64,000 nucleotides of DNA from Paracidovorax wautersii (GCF_900113035.1 NZ_FONX01000010.1:62001-126000), one strand, 5' to 3'; counted from the first letter of the stretch, positions 30,351 through 39,750 are shown. Made by a program: numbers and translations. Notes: generated by a model from the sequence alone, not told the origin.

Positions 30351-32222
30351 TCACTTCTGCACGAGGTATTCGGGGCTGGCCATCACCAGCAGCACGGCGG
30401 CGGCCACGCGGTTGAGCTGCGCGGCGGCGGAGCTGCCGGCGGTGACCGGCGTGGCGTTGAGCGCGGCCACGATGCGCGCCTGCGTGGCGGCCGACACCTG
30501 CCCCGCCGACAGCAGCAGCGCCGCCTTGCGCACCAGCGCGGCGGCATCGGCCACCAGGGGCAGCAGGTTGGCGTAGCTGCAGGTGATGTCGAAGCCGTTG
30601 GCGGCGGTGCTGCCGTTCTGCGGCAGGTCGGGCGCGTTCACGTAGTAGCCGAAGCGGATGGTGTTCTGCATGAAGTTCAGATAGCCGCTCACGCTGCTTT
30701 CGTTGACGATCTGGAACTCCGGCGCCACCTGGCCGGCCGCCGCCATGGCGGTGGCGGGCGGCACGTAGCCCGGGCGGAAGAAGTTGAACACCGAGCCCGA
30801 GCGCAGCGGGCTCTGGCCCAGGCGGGTGGCCGGATCGCTCAGGTTGTCGATCTTCCAGGTGCCGCGCGCCGACTGAATGCCGAAGGTGCGGCCCCATTGC
30901 ACGAAGCGCACCATGGGCTCGCGCAGGCGGCCGTACTGGGGGCTGGCGAGGCCGGCGGTGCTGCGCGCCTCCGGGTCCAGCAGCACGGCGGCGATCACGG
31001 CGCGCAGGTCGCCCCGGGTGCCGCTGCCGTTGTTGGCGAAGGCGGCGGCCACGCGCCCCACGTAGGCCGGGCTGGGGTTGCTGGTGACCAGCCGCTGGAT
31101 CAGCTGGCGGCCGATGAAGGGGCCCACGTTGGGGTGGTTGAAAAGGGTGTCGAGCGCGGTCTTGAGCGCCGCGTCGCCCGCCGTGCCGGCCGGTATCGTG
31201 GTGCCCAGGAAGGTGGCGGCCAGCGTGGAATGGCGCGCCGCGTTGAAGGCCATGGGCAGCAGCGCCTGCTGCAGGCCCGGCACGGTGCTGCTGCCGAGGG
31301 TGGTGGGCTGGTTCTGGCGCGTGTCGTAGTCGTAGCCGGTGAAGACGCGCGCCAGATTGCTCACGTCGGCGGCGGAATAGGTGTCGATGCGGTTGCCGTT
31401 GCCGTCGCGCTGCTCGGTGCCGTCGGGGTTGAGGCGGTAGAGGCCGATGGTGAAGAGCTGCATCACCTCGCGGGCGTAGTTCTCGTCGGGCTGGCGGCCG
31501 GTGCGGGCGTCTTCCTTCTGGCTGCCGCGCACGCTCAGGTAGATGCCCATGGCCGGGCTCAGGGTGACGGCTTCGAGCAGCGCGCGGAAGTTGCCGAAGG
31601 CGTGCTGGTTGAGCAGGTCCCAGTAGCCCGAGGCGAGGAAGATGCGCCAGGGCTGCTCCAGCCCGCTGGTGGAGACGACCAGGATCTCCGAGAGCGCCAG
31701 CGCCACGCGCTTGCGCACGGCGTCGCGCTCGGTGAAGAGCTGGTTCCACAGCATGAAGTCGCTGGGGTAGGAGACGTTGTCGTAGCGCGTGTCGGGCGCG
31801 GCCACGCCGTAGCCGCGCTGCATGAGCCAGGCCGTGCCCGTGGTGCCGACGGGCTGCGCGAACTGATCGGCCAGCCAGGGGCCGTAGCCCTTGCTGCGCA
31901 GCGCGGCGATGTCCTCGTCGGTGGCCGAGAACTGCGCCTGCAGCAAGAAGCGGGCGGCCTCCTCGTCGCTGGCCGGGGTGGCGGCGCTGCCGGTGCCGCC
32001 GGTACCGCCGGCCACTCCGCTGCCGCCGCTGCTGCCACCTGCCGCGCCGCCGGCCGTGTCACCCCCGCCGCCCCCTCCGCCGCAGGCCGCCAGCATCGCC
32101 GCCGCCATGGCGGCCGCCAGGGCCGGGGCGGGGCTGTGGTGCGCGGGGTCGGCGGCGGAGTCCGCGGGCGCGCAGGAGTGCGGCTGCGCCGTGCAGGCGG
32201 CAGCCGTGGGGGTGGGGCTCAT
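30351..32222 (-). CDS. DUF1800 lipoprotein
   Basis: A 623-residue DUF1800 (COG5267) protein. The chosen ATG (MSPTPTAAACTAQ) precedes a hydrophobic stretch ending in a lipobox (AAMLAAC) followed by a run of glycines and a Gly/Ser-rich spacer, so the mature protein is probably tethered to a membrane. An in-frame ATG 54 bases upstream is also possible. Family motifs are FGNFRALLEAVTLSPAMG, DENYAREVMQLFTIGL and LARVFTGYDYD. The function is unknown; the family is always seen next to DUF1501, here directly downstream. Confidence 0.88.
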   Translation of the reverse strand: MSPTPTAAACTAQPHSCAPADSAADPAHHSPAPALAAAMAAAMLAACGGGGGGGDTAGGAAGGSSGGSGVAGGTGGTGSAATPASDEEAARFLLQAQFSATDEDIAALRSKGYGPWLADQFAQPVGTTGTAWLMQRGYGVAAPDTRYDNVSYPSDFMLWNQLFTERDAVRKRVALALSEILVVSTSGLEQPWRIFLASGYWDLLNQHAFGNFRALLEAVTLSPAMGIYLSVRGSQKEDARTGRQPDENYAREVMQLFTIGLYRLNPDGTEQRDGNGNRIDTYSAADVSNLARVFTGYDYDTRQNQPTTLGSSTVPGLQQALLPMAFNAARHSTLAATFLGTTIPAGTAGDAALKTALDTLFNHPNVGPFIGRQLIQRLVTSNPSPAYVGRVAAAFANNGSGTRGDLRAVIAAVLLDPEARSTAGLASPQYGRLREPMVRFVQWGRTFGIQSARGTWKIDNLSDPATRLGQSPLRSGSVFNFFRPGYVPPATAMAAAGQVAPEFQIVNESSVSGYLNFMQNTIRFGYYVNAPDLPQNGSTAANGFDITCSYANLLPLVADAAALVRKAALLLSAGQVSAATQARIVAALNATPVTAGSSAAAQLNRVAAAVLLVMASPEYLVQK

Positions 32223-32380
32223 GTTCGGCTTTCGGCAAAAGCGGCGGGGCGGCGGGCTCGGGTGCCGCCCCGTCAACGCGGGTGTTGTTCTGGGTTCTTC
32301 GGGTGCGCGATGCCCCGCTTGTAGCCCTAAAGCGTGTCAATACGTTAACTGCGCCGCTGCCGGCGAGCCGTATCTGAAGG

Positions 32381-32437
32381 CCTGATCGGCCATGGGCGCA
32401 GTCTGCGCCTGGGGTTGTTGCTATTGAATGCGTAGCG
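32381..32437. repeat. Dispersed Comamonadaceae intergenic repeat, copy 2
   Basis: The dyad GGCGCAG-T-CTGCGCC at 32395-32409 is followed by GCTATTGAATGCGTAGC, the GCTAT-N7-(A/G)TAGC half seen in the family's repeats. The chemoreceptor gene stop codon (32421-32423) and its last residues RIQ lie inside this copy. Confidence 0.6.
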
Positions 32438-34391
32438 ACTGCGGCCCGCCTGCCTCGTCGCCCAGTCGGAAGACCCCGGCGGCGCGCACCAGTTCTTCGG
32501 CCTGGCCGCGCAGGCTGGCGGCGGCGGCGGCCATCTCTTCGACCAGCGCCGCGTTCTGCTGGGTGGCATGGTCCATCTGCGTGACGGCTTCACCCACCTG
32601 GGCCACGCCCTGGCTCTGCTCCTGGCTGGCGGCGCTGATCTCGCCCATGATGTCCGTCACCCGCTGGATGGCCTGCACCACCTCGGTCATGGTGCTGCCG
32701 GCGCGGTCGGCCAGCGCGCCGCCCTGCTGCACGCGGCCCATGCTGTCGGTGATGAGGATCTTGATCTCCTTGGCCGCCTCGGCGCTGCGCTGCGCCAGGC
32801 CGCGCACTTCGCTGGCCACCACGGCGAAGCCACGGCCCTGCTCGCCCGCGCGGGCGGCCTCCACCGCCGCGTTCAGCGCCAGGATGTTGGTCTGGAAGGC
32901 GATGGAGTCGATCACGCCGATGATGTCGCCGATCTTGCGCGAGCTGTCGGTGATCTGGCCCATGGTGCTCACCACCTGCGCCACCACGTCGCCGCCCTGC
33001 GTGGCCACGGCGCTGGCGTTGGCCGCCAGCTGGCTGGCCTGGCGCGCGTTGTCGGCGTTCTGGCGCACGGTGGCGGTCATCTGTTCCATTGAGGCGGCGG
33101 TTTCCTGCAGCGCGCTGGCCTGCGATTCGGTGCGGGCCGAGAGGTCGCTGTTGCCCTGCGCGATCTCGGCGCTGGCCGTGGCCACGCCCTCGGCGCCGTG
33201 GCGCACGCCGGCCACCACCCGCGTGAGCTGGGCGCGCATGCGCAGCAGCGCGGCGATGAGCTGGCCCACTTCGTCGCGGCCGTGCTCGATGGCCGGGCCG
33301 GCCAGGTCGCCCGCGGCCACGCCGTCGGCCAGCGCCACGGCCTGCGCCATGGGCCGGGTGACGGAGCGCGCGAACACCGCCATCAGCACGGCGGCCAGCG
33401 CCACGATGGCGCCCATCAGCAGGGCCTGCCACAGCAGCGTGCGCTGCAGCTGGCCGATGCGTGCGTCCAGCGCCGTCTGCAGGCTGGCCATGGCCTGCGA
33501 GTCGAGCGCGGAGAGCGCCTCGATGGCGCGGGTGAAGGTGTCGAAGTATTCCTGCGGCGACAGGCTGGGCGTCTGGGCCGGGTCCAGGTCGATGAGCGAG
33601 CGGTTGGCCAGCTCCAGCGCCGCGGCCACCCGTTCCTGCATGGTGCGGGTGGGGCCCTGCATGGCGGCGGAGAAGTCGGCGTCGTGCCGCATGGCGCGTT
33701 CCAGGTTGCGGGTGGTTTCGCCTTGCAGCTCCAGCACCCGCTCGCGCAGGCCCAGCAGCTGGCCGCGCCCTTGCGGCGGCAGCTCCTTCTTGCCCAGGAA
33801 GCCCGTGCCCTGGGCGCGCATCACGCCCAGCTTTTCGCCCAGCAGCGGTGCGCTCACCATGCTGGCCAGCACCAGCGCGTGCATCTCCTCGTCGGGCTCC
33901 ACCTGCAGGCCGTAGGTGTGCAGCAGCTCTTCGCCCAGCAGCAGCAGGGCGCTGATGATCGCGGTGTGCTGCGCCGTGCTCTGCGCGGGCTGCAGGCGGC
34001 GGGCGGCCACCTCGGGCTCCAGCTGCTGCCAGCGTTGGCGCGCCTGCGCCCAGGACTGGGCCAGCGCTTCGGGCACGCCGGCTTCGGCGAAGCGGGCGCT
34101 GCCCTGCTCCAGCGCCTGGTTCACCGCATCGCGCACCTGTGGGCGGCGGCCGGCCAGCACCTCGTTGCCGCCCAGCATGCCGGCCGACAGGCCCCGGTGG
34201 ACCTGCAGCTCCTGCACGGCCTTGTGCAGCGCCAGCAGCGGCGGCGTGCCGCGCGCCTCCAGCCGGGCGGTGCGGATGCCGTCCAGCGCCTGCGAGACGA
34301 AGAGCGTCGCCGGCACGGCGCTCATCAGCAGGCCGACCAGGCCGAGGATGATGAATTTGTGAAGCAGGCGGAGGTGGCTGAGGCGGTTCAT
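32421..34391 (-). CDS. Methyl-accepting chemotaxis protein with NIT sensor domain
   Basis: A 656-residue transducer: a first membrane helix (residues 10-32), a large periplasmic helical domain containing [14 protein letters not shown], the mark of the NIT (nitrate/nitrite-sensing type) fold, a second membrane helix near 320-340, a HAMP domain, and a signalling domain whose tip is [20 protein letters not shown]. There is no C-terminal NWETF-like CheR-docking pentapeptide; it ends SLRIQ. It should relay ligand binding to CheA/CheW. The ligand is unknown: NIT domains sense nitrate in some proteins but not all. The start is the ATG preceding [11 protein letters not shown]. Confidence 0.9.
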   Translation of the reverse strand: MNRLSHLRLLHKFIILGLVGLLMSAVPATLFVSQALDGIRTARLEARGTPPLLALHKAVQELQVHRGLSAGMLGGNEVLAGRRPQVRDAVNQALEQGSARFAEAGVPEALAQSWAQARQRWQQLEPEVAARRLQPAQSTAQHTAIISALLLLGEELLHTYGLQVEPDEEMHALVLASMVSAPLLGEKLGVMRAQGTGFLGKKELPPQGRGQLLGLRERVLELQGETTRNLERAMRHDADFSAAMQGPTRTMQERVAAALELANRSLIDLDPAQTPSLSPQEYFDTFTRAIEALSALDSQAMASLQTALDARIGQLQRTLLWQALLMGAIVALAAVLMAVFARSVTRPMAQAVALADGVAAGDLAGPAIEHGRDEVGQLIAALLRMRAQLTRVVAGVRHGAEGVATASAEIAQGNSDLSARTESQASALQETAASMEQMTATVRQNADNARQASQLAANASAVATQGGDVVAQVVSTMGQITDSSRKIGDIIGVIDSIAFQTNILALNAAVEAARAGEQGRGFAVVASEVRGLAQRSAEAAKEIKILITDSMGRVQQGGALADRAGSTMTEVVQAIQRVTDIMGEISAASQEQSQGVAQVGEAVTQMDHATQQNAALVEEMAAAAASLRGQAEELVRAAGVFRLGDEAGGPQSLRIQ

Positions 34392-34787
34392 GGCGATGGG
34401 AATGCAGGGGCCTGGAAACGGCGGGAAGGGCGCGCCTCCAAGGCTGGTCAACAACGGGCTTCGAGCTTTGCCGCGCCCGCCGGGGGCGGAGCGCGATACA
34501 ACTCCATCGAACACTTTGCAATTTAGCAACTTGCGCGCCTGGGGCCTTGATGTGAGTCAAGGGCGGCCGGCGCGCCAGCGGGCGTTGCGGAATAATGGGC
34601 CGCCCGGGGCCTGTTCTCGCGCGCCCCCTCTCAGCGCACGCGCCCCTTCTTTCGCTGCACCGTATTGGTGCGATTGCACTGCCTTGTCTCCCATGCCCTG
34701 CCTTCCCTCTCCGGCCCCTGCGGGCCGCGCACCTTCCATGGCCTGGGGCCGTGGCTGCTCCCGCCGCGGCTGCTGCGGCGTGCGGCC
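34392..34787. other. Intergenic region between divergent chemoreceptor and EamA genes
   Basis: No gene is supported in these 396 bases. The region contains an FNR-like dyad at 34545-34562 and an AATAAT hexamer near 34589-34594 that could be a -10 element for the plus-strand gene. Confidence 0.5.
34545..34562. promoter_or_regulatory. Candidate FNR/Dnr-type box
   Basis: CCTTGATGTGAGTCAAGG has perfect six-base arms and matches TTGAT-N4-ATCAA at nine of ten positions. It lies about 155 bases upstream of the NIT chemoreceptor start and 225 upstream of the EamA start. A link to oxygen or nitrogen-oxide control is inference. Confidence 0.4.
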
Positions 34788-35729
34788 ATGAGCCGGCCCG
34801 CCGCACCGTCTGCGCCCCTGCCCGGGCGCGATCTGCTCGCCGCGCTGGTGGTGGTGCTGATCTGGGGCGTCAACTTCGTGGTCATGAAGTGGGGCCTGCG
34901 CACGTTCACGCCGTTCCAGCTGGGCGCGGCGCGCTACGTGTTCGCCGCGCTGCCGCTGGTGCTGCTGGTGCGCCCGCCGGCGGTGCGCTGGCGCTGGATG
35001 CTGCTCTACGGCCTGTGCCAGGGCGTGGGGCAGTTCGGCATGGTGTTTCTCGCGCTGCGCCTGGGCATGACGGCGGCGCTGGCCAGCGTGCTGCTGCAGA
35101 CGCAGGTGTTCTTCACCGCGCTCTGGGCGTTTCTGCTGCTGCACGAGCGGCCGGGCCGCCCGCTCGTCATCGGCATGGGGCTGGCCGCCGTGGGGCTGCT
35201 GTGCTTCGGCATGCACTTCACCGCGCCGGGCGCGAGCGCGGGCGGCGTGACGCTGGCGGGCGTGGCCCTGACCCTGGTCGGCGCGGCCTGCTGGGCGGCC
35301 TCGAACATCGTGGCGCGCCTGGCGCAGCAGGAGTCGCCCGGCTACGACCCGCTGGCCTTCGTCGGCTGGAGCTGCCTGGTGCCCATCGTGCCCTTCGTGG
35401 CGCTGTCGGCGCTGGCCGATCCGGACGCCGGGCGCTGGCTGCAGGCCTCGACCTGGGCGGCGGTGCCGTGGTCGGGCTGGGCCGCGGCCATGTTCCTGGG
35501 CTGGGTGGCGACCATCGTGGGCTACGGCCTCTGGACCCGGCTGCTCACGCGCCACCCGGCCAACCGGGTCGCGCCCTTCAGCCTGGGCGTGCCGGTGGTG
35601 GGCCTGACGGCCGGCATGCTGGCGCTGGGCGAGGTGCTCACGCCCTGGCAGTGGGCGGGCGTGGCCTTCGTGGTGCTGGCCCTGGTGTGCGTGGTGCTGG
35701 GCCCGCGCTGGGCGGCGTCGCGCCGGTAG
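34788..35729 (+). CDS. EamA/DMT-family transporter (RhaT/YdcZ-type exporter)
   Basis: A 313-residue protein with ten hydrophobic segments forming two EamA repeats; LVVVLIWGVNFVVMKWGL is the typical first helix and PFSLGVPVVGLTAGMLALGE the typical second-repeat motif. It is probably an inner-membrane exporter of amino acids or other metabolites, such as the O-acetylserine/cysteine exporter EamA. The ATG at 34788 (MSRPAAPSAPL) is chosen because it directly precedes the first helix; the frame is open further upstream without membrane features. The substrate is unknown. Confidence 0.88.
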   Translation: MSRPAAPSAPLPGRDLLAALVVVLIWGVNFVVMKWGLRTFTPFQLGAARYVFAALPLVLLVRPPAVRWRWMLLYGLCQGVGQFGMVFLALRLGMTAALASVLLQTQVFFTALWAFLLLHERPGRPLVIGMGLAAVGLLCFGMHFTAPGASAGGVTLAGVALTLVGAACWAASNIVARLAQQESPGYDPLAFVGWSCLVPIVPFVALSALADPDAGRWLQASTWAAVPWSGWAAAMFLGWVATIVGYGLWTRLLTRHPANRVAPFSLGVPVVGLTAGMLALGEVLTPWQWAGVAFVVLALVCVVLGPRWAASRR

Positions 35730-35743
35730 GGCCGGGTGTCGGT

Positions 35744-35799
35744 GTTTTTGGCCGTCAGCCCGCTCCTATCAAGCGCATATAGCTATTGAATCGATAGCG
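35744..35799. repeat. Dispersed Comamonadaceae intergenic repeat, copy 3
   Basis: TTTTTGGCC, CTATCAAGCGC and then GCTATTGAATCGATAGC (arms GCTAT 35782-35786 and ATAGC 35794-35798). It lies between the convergent EamA and aspartoacylase-like genes. Confidence 0.65.
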
Positions 35800-35858
35800 A
35801 ATCGACCTGGGGCCACCCTGCCCGCCGTGCGCAGAGCGGCGGGCGCGGGGGCCGCGTT

Positions 35859-36878
35859 TCACCCCAGCCGCCGCCGCCGCGCGTAGCGGACCACCGTCAC
35901 GCCGGCGCGGGCCTGGCGGGTGGAGGGCATGACCAGCACGCAGTCGTCGTACGGCGTGGTGACGGGTTCGCCGTCGTTGTCGCCGATCACCGTGCCGGCT
36001 TTTTCGATCACCTCCAGGCCCGTGAAGGGCTGCGTGAAGCGGAAGCGCTCGCTCTTTGCGACGACCGGGCCAGTGACCTCCAGCGCCCACTGGCGTGGGG
36101 CGTCCGCCTGGCGCCAGCCGGGCAGCCGGCGGGCGATCTCGTCGGCGTCCAGCGTGCCGGCGGCTTCGAGGAAGCGCACGCACTGGTCGCGGGCCACGTC
36201 GCGGCTGCTCGCATCGCCGTGGAAGCCGCATTCGATGAGCAGCGAGCGGGTGTCCTGCACCGGGCCGGCTTCGGCGTCGGGCAGGCCGAAGCGGCCGTAG
36301 TCGCGCATGCGCACGCCGTCCTGGTGGCCGGCATCGACCACGATGTGCTCGGGCGCTCCCATGGCCTGGGCCAGCTGCAGGTTGCGCGGCTGCACGCCGG
36401 TGAGCAGCAGCGGCGCGGCGCGCTCGTGCATGGAGTGCAGGTCCAGCAGCCAGTCCGCCTGGGCGACGAAGGGGCGCAGGGCGGCGGCGCGGCGGCGCTC
36501 GCGGCTGTCGGCCGCCTGCAGGCGTTCGTCGATCCACTGGCGGTTCATGTCCTGGTCGATGAAGCGCGAGGCGTCGTGGTGCTGCGGGTCGAAGCGGTCG
36601 AAGGCCTCCAGGTTGCAGAACGCCAGCGTGAGCGAGCCGCGCTGCGGGCGCACGCCGGCTTCCAGCAGGCCCTGGAGGGCCCAGGCGCCGCACAGCTCGT
36701 TGCCGTGCACCAGCGCGCTGATCATCACGTGGCGGCCCGGCTTGCCGCTATCGAAGCGCCACACGCCTTCGGTGCCGGTGTTGCCGGCGCGCCAGGCGGC
36801 GATGTCCGGCGCGGGCAGGGTGAACGCGAGGGGGGCGGGGGTGGAAGGGGCGTCTGCGCTCATTTCCGTGCTCATCAT
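35859..36878 (-). CDS. Succinylglutamate desuccinylase/aspartoacylase family protein
   Basis: A 339-residue M14-type zinc hydrolase. Zinc ligands are visible as HGNE (LVHGNELCGAWAL) and the histidine of LLDLHSMHE; LLIECGFHG carries the probable catalytic glutamate. Relatives cleave N-acyl amino acids or related amides in the cytoplasm. It begins in an ATGA overlap with the stop of the Bug receptor gene, so the receptor's ligand may be the substrate, perhaps an N-acylated amino acid. This is inference from context. A second ATG three bases downstream is also possible. Confidence 0.87.
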   Translation of the reverse strand: MMSTEMSADAPSTPAPLAFTLPAPDIAAWRAGNTGTEGVWRFDSGKPGRHVMISALVHGNELCGAWALQGLLEAGVRPQRGSLTLAFCNLEAFDRFDPQHHDASRFIDQDMNRQWIDERLQAADSRERRRAAALRPFVAQADWLLDLHSMHERAAPLLLTGVQPRNLQLAQAMGAPEHIVVDAGHQDGVRMRDYGRFGLPDAEAGPVQDTRSLLIECGFHGDASSRDVARDQCVRFLEAAGTLDADEIARRLPGWRQADAPRQWALEVTGPVVAKSERFRFTQPFTGLEVIEKAGTVIGDNDGEPVTTPYDDCVLVMPSTRQARAGVTVVRYARRRRLG

Positions 36879-37864
36879 TCCTCGATCCTGGCGAACTGCA
36901 CGATCTTCTGGTACTTGGCGACTTCGCTGGCCCAGTACTTGTTCAGGTCCACCGTGGGCGAGGCCACGACGGAGCCGGTGGCTTCCATCTTCTTGCGGAA
37001 CTCGGGCGACTGCAGCGTGTCGTCGAGCGCCTTCTTGAGCTTGTCGAACACCGGCTTGGGCAGGTTGGCCGGGCCCATCAGCGCGAACCAGATGCCGATG
37101 TCCACGTTCTTGAACTGCGGGTATTCGGCCAGCGCCGGAATGTCGGGCGTGATGGCCGAGCGCCTGGCCTCGGTGGTGCCCAGCGCCACGACCTTGCCGC
37201 TCCTGATGTGCGGCAGGCCGCTGGAGAGCACGAACACGCCGAACTCCAGGTTGTTGCCCATCAGGTCGCTGGTCAGCGGCGCCACGCCGCGGTAGGGGAT
37301 GTGCGTCATGAACAGCTTGCCCTGTTCCTTGATCATCTCGCCGGCCAGGTGCAGCGCGGTGCCCACGCCGGAGCTGCCGTAGCTGAACTTGCCGGGGTTC
37401 TTGGTGACGAGCTGCGTGAACTCGTTGGCGTTCTTCACGCCCGCGCCGGCGGAGGCCACCAGCACCAGGGGCTGCGAGGCCACCAGGCCGATGGCCGTGA
37501 AGTCCTTCACGTCGTACTTGATCTTCCTGTTGACCAGCTTGGTGATGGCCAGCTCGTTGCTCGCGCCCACCAGCAGCGTGTAGCCGTCGGGCGGGGCATT
37601 GGCCACCTTCTGCGCGCCGATGGCGCCGCCGGCACCGCCCAGGTTCTCGATCACCACGGGTTGGCCGAGGCGGCTGGCCAGCTCGGTGCCCACCATGCGG
37701 CCCACCAGGTCGGTGCTGCCGCCGGCCGGGTAGCCGACGACGATGGTGATGGGCTTGGCCGGGTAGGCCTGGGCGAAGGCGGCGGGCGCGCCCGCGAGCA
37801 GGGCGGCAGCCGCGAGCGCGGCGGCCAGCGCGCCGCGGCGTGGCAGGGAAGAGGTGGTGTTCAT
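36875..37864 (-). CDS. Bug/TctC-family periplasmic receptor
   Basis: A 329-residue binding protein with a signal peptide (ALLAGAPAAFAQAYPAKP, cleavage near AFAQA). Motifs are ITIVVGYPAGGSTDLVGR, VVIENLGGAGGAIGAQ, FSYGSSGVGTALHLAG and MTHIPYRGVAPL. It lies downstream of a LysR gene on the same strand and overlaps the aspartoacylase-like gene by four bases, which suggests a small uptake-and-hydrolysis unit. No TctA/TctB is in the window. Confidence 0.92.
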   Translation of the reverse strand: MNTTSSLPRRGALAAALAAAALLAGAPAAFAQAYPAKPITIVVGYPAGGSTDLVGRMVGTELASRLGQPVVIENLGGAGGAIGAQKVANAPPDGYTLLVGASNELAITKLVNRKIKYDVKDFTAIGLVASQPLVLVASAGAGVKNANEFTQLVTKNPGKFSYGSSGVGTALHLAGEMIKEQGKLFMTHIPYRGVAPLTSDLMGNNLEFGVFVLSSGLPHIRSGKVVALGTTEARRSAITPDIPALAEYPQFKNVDIGIWFALMGPANLPKPVFDKLKKALDDTLQSPEFRKKMEATGSVVASPTVDLNKYWASEVAKYQKIVQFARIEE

Positions 37865-37920
37865 GCAGGGCTCCGTGAGGGAATGGAGCCGATTGTGGAA
37901 GCCGTGGGCTGCAGCATGGT

Positions 37921-37952
37921 GCCGAAACGGCACGGGCCGGTGCTGTTTCGGC
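37921..37952. promoter_or_regulatory. 13-bp inverted repeat upstream of the Bug receptor gene
   Basis: Arms GCCGAAACGGCAC (37921-37933) and GTGCTGTTTCGGC (37940-37952) pair with one G/T mismatch around a six-base loop. It lies 57 bases upstream of the receptor ATG and between it and the lysR gene. The symmetry suits an operator for the LysR protein; as a terminator it lacks a T-tract. Confidence 0.5.
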
Positions 37953-37998
37953 GAGGGTGGAGGGGAAACCCGTAGCGCGCGAGCCGGGGCGGAGCGCT

Positions 37999-38916
37999 TC
38001 AGCGCCGGCTCATCAGCATCCACAGCGTTTCCGCCATCGCGCCCAGGCGGCGCTTGGGGCGGTAGAGGCGCACGTCGAAGCGGATCTCCATGCGCTTGTC
38101 GCCCGCAGCGGCCAGGCGGCCGGCCTTCACGTCGGCATGCACCAGCGACCACGGCAGCCACGACACGCCCAGGCCCTTGAGCACGTATTCGTAGTGCGCG
38201 TCCGGCGAATCGCATTCGATCAGGCGCTGCAGGCGCGGCGCCGCGCGGTGGTTGGCCAGGTGGTCTTCCACCAGCCGCCCCAGCGCCAGGGTGCGGGCAT
38301 AGGCCACGTAGGGCACGGGGTCGCCCTGCGATGCGAAGTGGAACAGGGGCGCGCCGCTCGCGTCCGCACGCGACATGGGCACCAGCCGGTCGGAGGCCAG
38401 CGTGAGGTGCGAGAACTGGCGCGCATCCAGCGGCACGACCAGCGAAGGGTGATGGTAGGTGAGGGAGAAGTCGGCCTCGCCGCGCTGCATCTCCCCCACC
38501 GCCTCGGCCAGGGTGCGCGTGACGATGCGCAGTTCCCCATCGGCCAATACGGGGCGCAGGCGCACCAGCAGGTCGGCCACCAGGGTGCGCGCCAGCGTGC
38601 GGCCCGTGGCCAGCGTGACGGTGCGCGCCTGCCGGCCGGCGACGGCCTGCATCTCCTCGTGCGACTGCGCGAGGTTGCGCGTCATCTGCTCGGCGCCGTC
38701 GAGCAGCACCTGCCCGGCGGGCGTGAGGCGCACCGGCCCGCCGCCGCGCTCGACCAGCGGCGTGCCGGCCCAGGCCTCGAGCGCGCGGATGCGCCTTCCG
38801 AAGGCCGGGTGCGTGACGTGGCGCAGCTCCGCCGCCCGCGTGAAGCTGCGCTCCTGCGCGAGCAGGAGGAAGTCTTCCAGCCACTTGAGCTGCACGGCGG
38901 GCAGCCCGGCGATCAC
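37999..38916 (-). CDS. LysR-family transcriptional regulator
   Basis: A 305-residue regulator with an N-terminal HTH ([20 protein letters not shown], then [18 protein letters not shown]) and an effector domain. The THPAFGRRI recognition helix, in place of the usual TQPALS, is typical of a subgroup of LysR proteins. Translation begins at GTG 38916, whose GTGA overlaps the pyrF stop, so it is probably co-translated with pyrF. The likely target is the receptor/hydrolase pair downstream. The effector is unknown. Confidence 0.88.
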   Translation of the reverse strand: MIAGLPAVQLKWLEDFLLLAQERSFTRAAELRHVTHPAFGRRIRALEAWAGTPLVERGGGPVRLTPAGQVLLDGAEQMTRNLAQSHEEMQAVAGRQARTVTLATGRTLARTLVADLLVRLRPVLADGELRIVTRTLAEAVGEMQRGEADFSLTYHHPSLVVPLDARQFSHLTLASDRLVPMSRADASGAPLFHFASQGDPVPYVAYARTLALGRLVEDHLANHRAAPRLQRLIECDSPDAHYEYVLKGLGVSWLPWSLVHADVKAGRLAAAGDKRMEIRFDVRLYRPKRRLGAMAETLWMLMSRR

Positions 38917-39737
38917 TGCCGGGCGGCGTTCAGCGCGGTGCGGGTGGCCTCGGCCGCCTGGTGCGCGGCGGTGGCGAAGTCGGCGCCGGCCGATGCATAG
39001 AGCACGGCGCGCGAGGAGCTGACGATGATCGGCCCGTTGGCGCGCAGCCCGGCGCGCACCGTGGCGGCAGCGTCGCCGCCCTGGGCGCCCACGCCGGGGA
39101 TCAGGAGCGGCACGGTGGGCGCCAGGGCGCGCACGCGTTCGATCTCCGCCGGGTAGGTGGCACCCACCACCAGGCCGACCTGGCCGTTGGTGTTCCAGGG
39201 GCCCTGCGCCTGCCGGGCGATGTGTTCGTACAGCAGGGGCTGGCCTTCCACGCTCGCCAGGCGCTGGGCCTGCAGGTCGTCGCCGCCGGGGTTGGAGGTG
39301 CGGCACAGCAGGATCGCGCCCTTGCCGTGGTAGGCCAGGTAGGGCGCGAGCGAGTCGAAGCCCATGAAGGGCGAGAGCGTGACCGCGTCGGCGCCGTAGC
39401 GCTCGAAGGCTTCCTTGGCGTACTGCTCGGCGGTGGAGCCGATGTCGCCGCGCTTGGCGTCGAGGATGACGGGTACTTGCGGCGCGGTGGCGCGGATGTG
39501 GCGGATCAGGCGTTCGAGCTGCGCCTCGGCGCCGTGCGCGGCGAAGTACGCGATCTGCGGCTTGAAGGCGTTGACCAGGCCGGCCGTGGCATCGACGATG
39601 GCGGCGCAGAAGTCGTAGATCTTGCCGGCGTCGCCCCGCAGGTGCTCGGGAAAGCGCTGGGGTTCGGGGTCCAGACCCACGCACAGCAGGGAGTCGTTCT
39701 GCGCGGTCGCGCCGCGCAGCATGTCGGTGAAAGTCAT
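38913..39737 (-). CDS. pyrF: Orotidine 5'-phosphate decarboxylase
   Basis: A 274-residue type 2 OMP decarboxylase that makes UMP in pyrimidine synthesis. Signature residues are K and D of [17 protein letters not shown], with LCVGLDPEP near the start and GVGAQGGD near the end; type 2 enzymes are longer than E. coli PyrF, as here. The stop is overlapped by the GTG of the lysR gene. A TACAAT hexamer ends only seven bases before the ATG, so the transcript may be leaderless. Confidence 0.97.
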   Translation of the reverse strand: MTFTDMLRGATAQNDSLLCVGLDPEPQRFPEHLRGDAGKIYDFCAAIVDATAGLVNAFKPQIAYFAAHGAEAQLERLIRHIRATAPQVPVILDAKRGDIGSTAEQYAKEAFERYGADAVTLSPFMGFDSLAPYLAYHGKGAILLCRTSNPGGDDLQAQRLASVEGQPLLYEHIARQAQGPWNTNGQVGLVVGATYPAEIERVRALAPTVPLLIPGVGAQGGDAAATVRAGLRANGPIIVSSSRAVLYASAGADFATAAHQAAEATRTALNAARQ

Positions 39738-39744
39738 GGCCGGG

Positions 39745-39750
39745 ATTGTA
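39745..39750 (-). promoter_or_regulatory. Probable pyrF -10 element
   Basis: TACAAT on the minus strand is followed by CCCGGCC and then the ATG. At normal spacing transcription would begin at or next to the start codon. No good -35 hexamer is visible. Confidence 0.45.
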
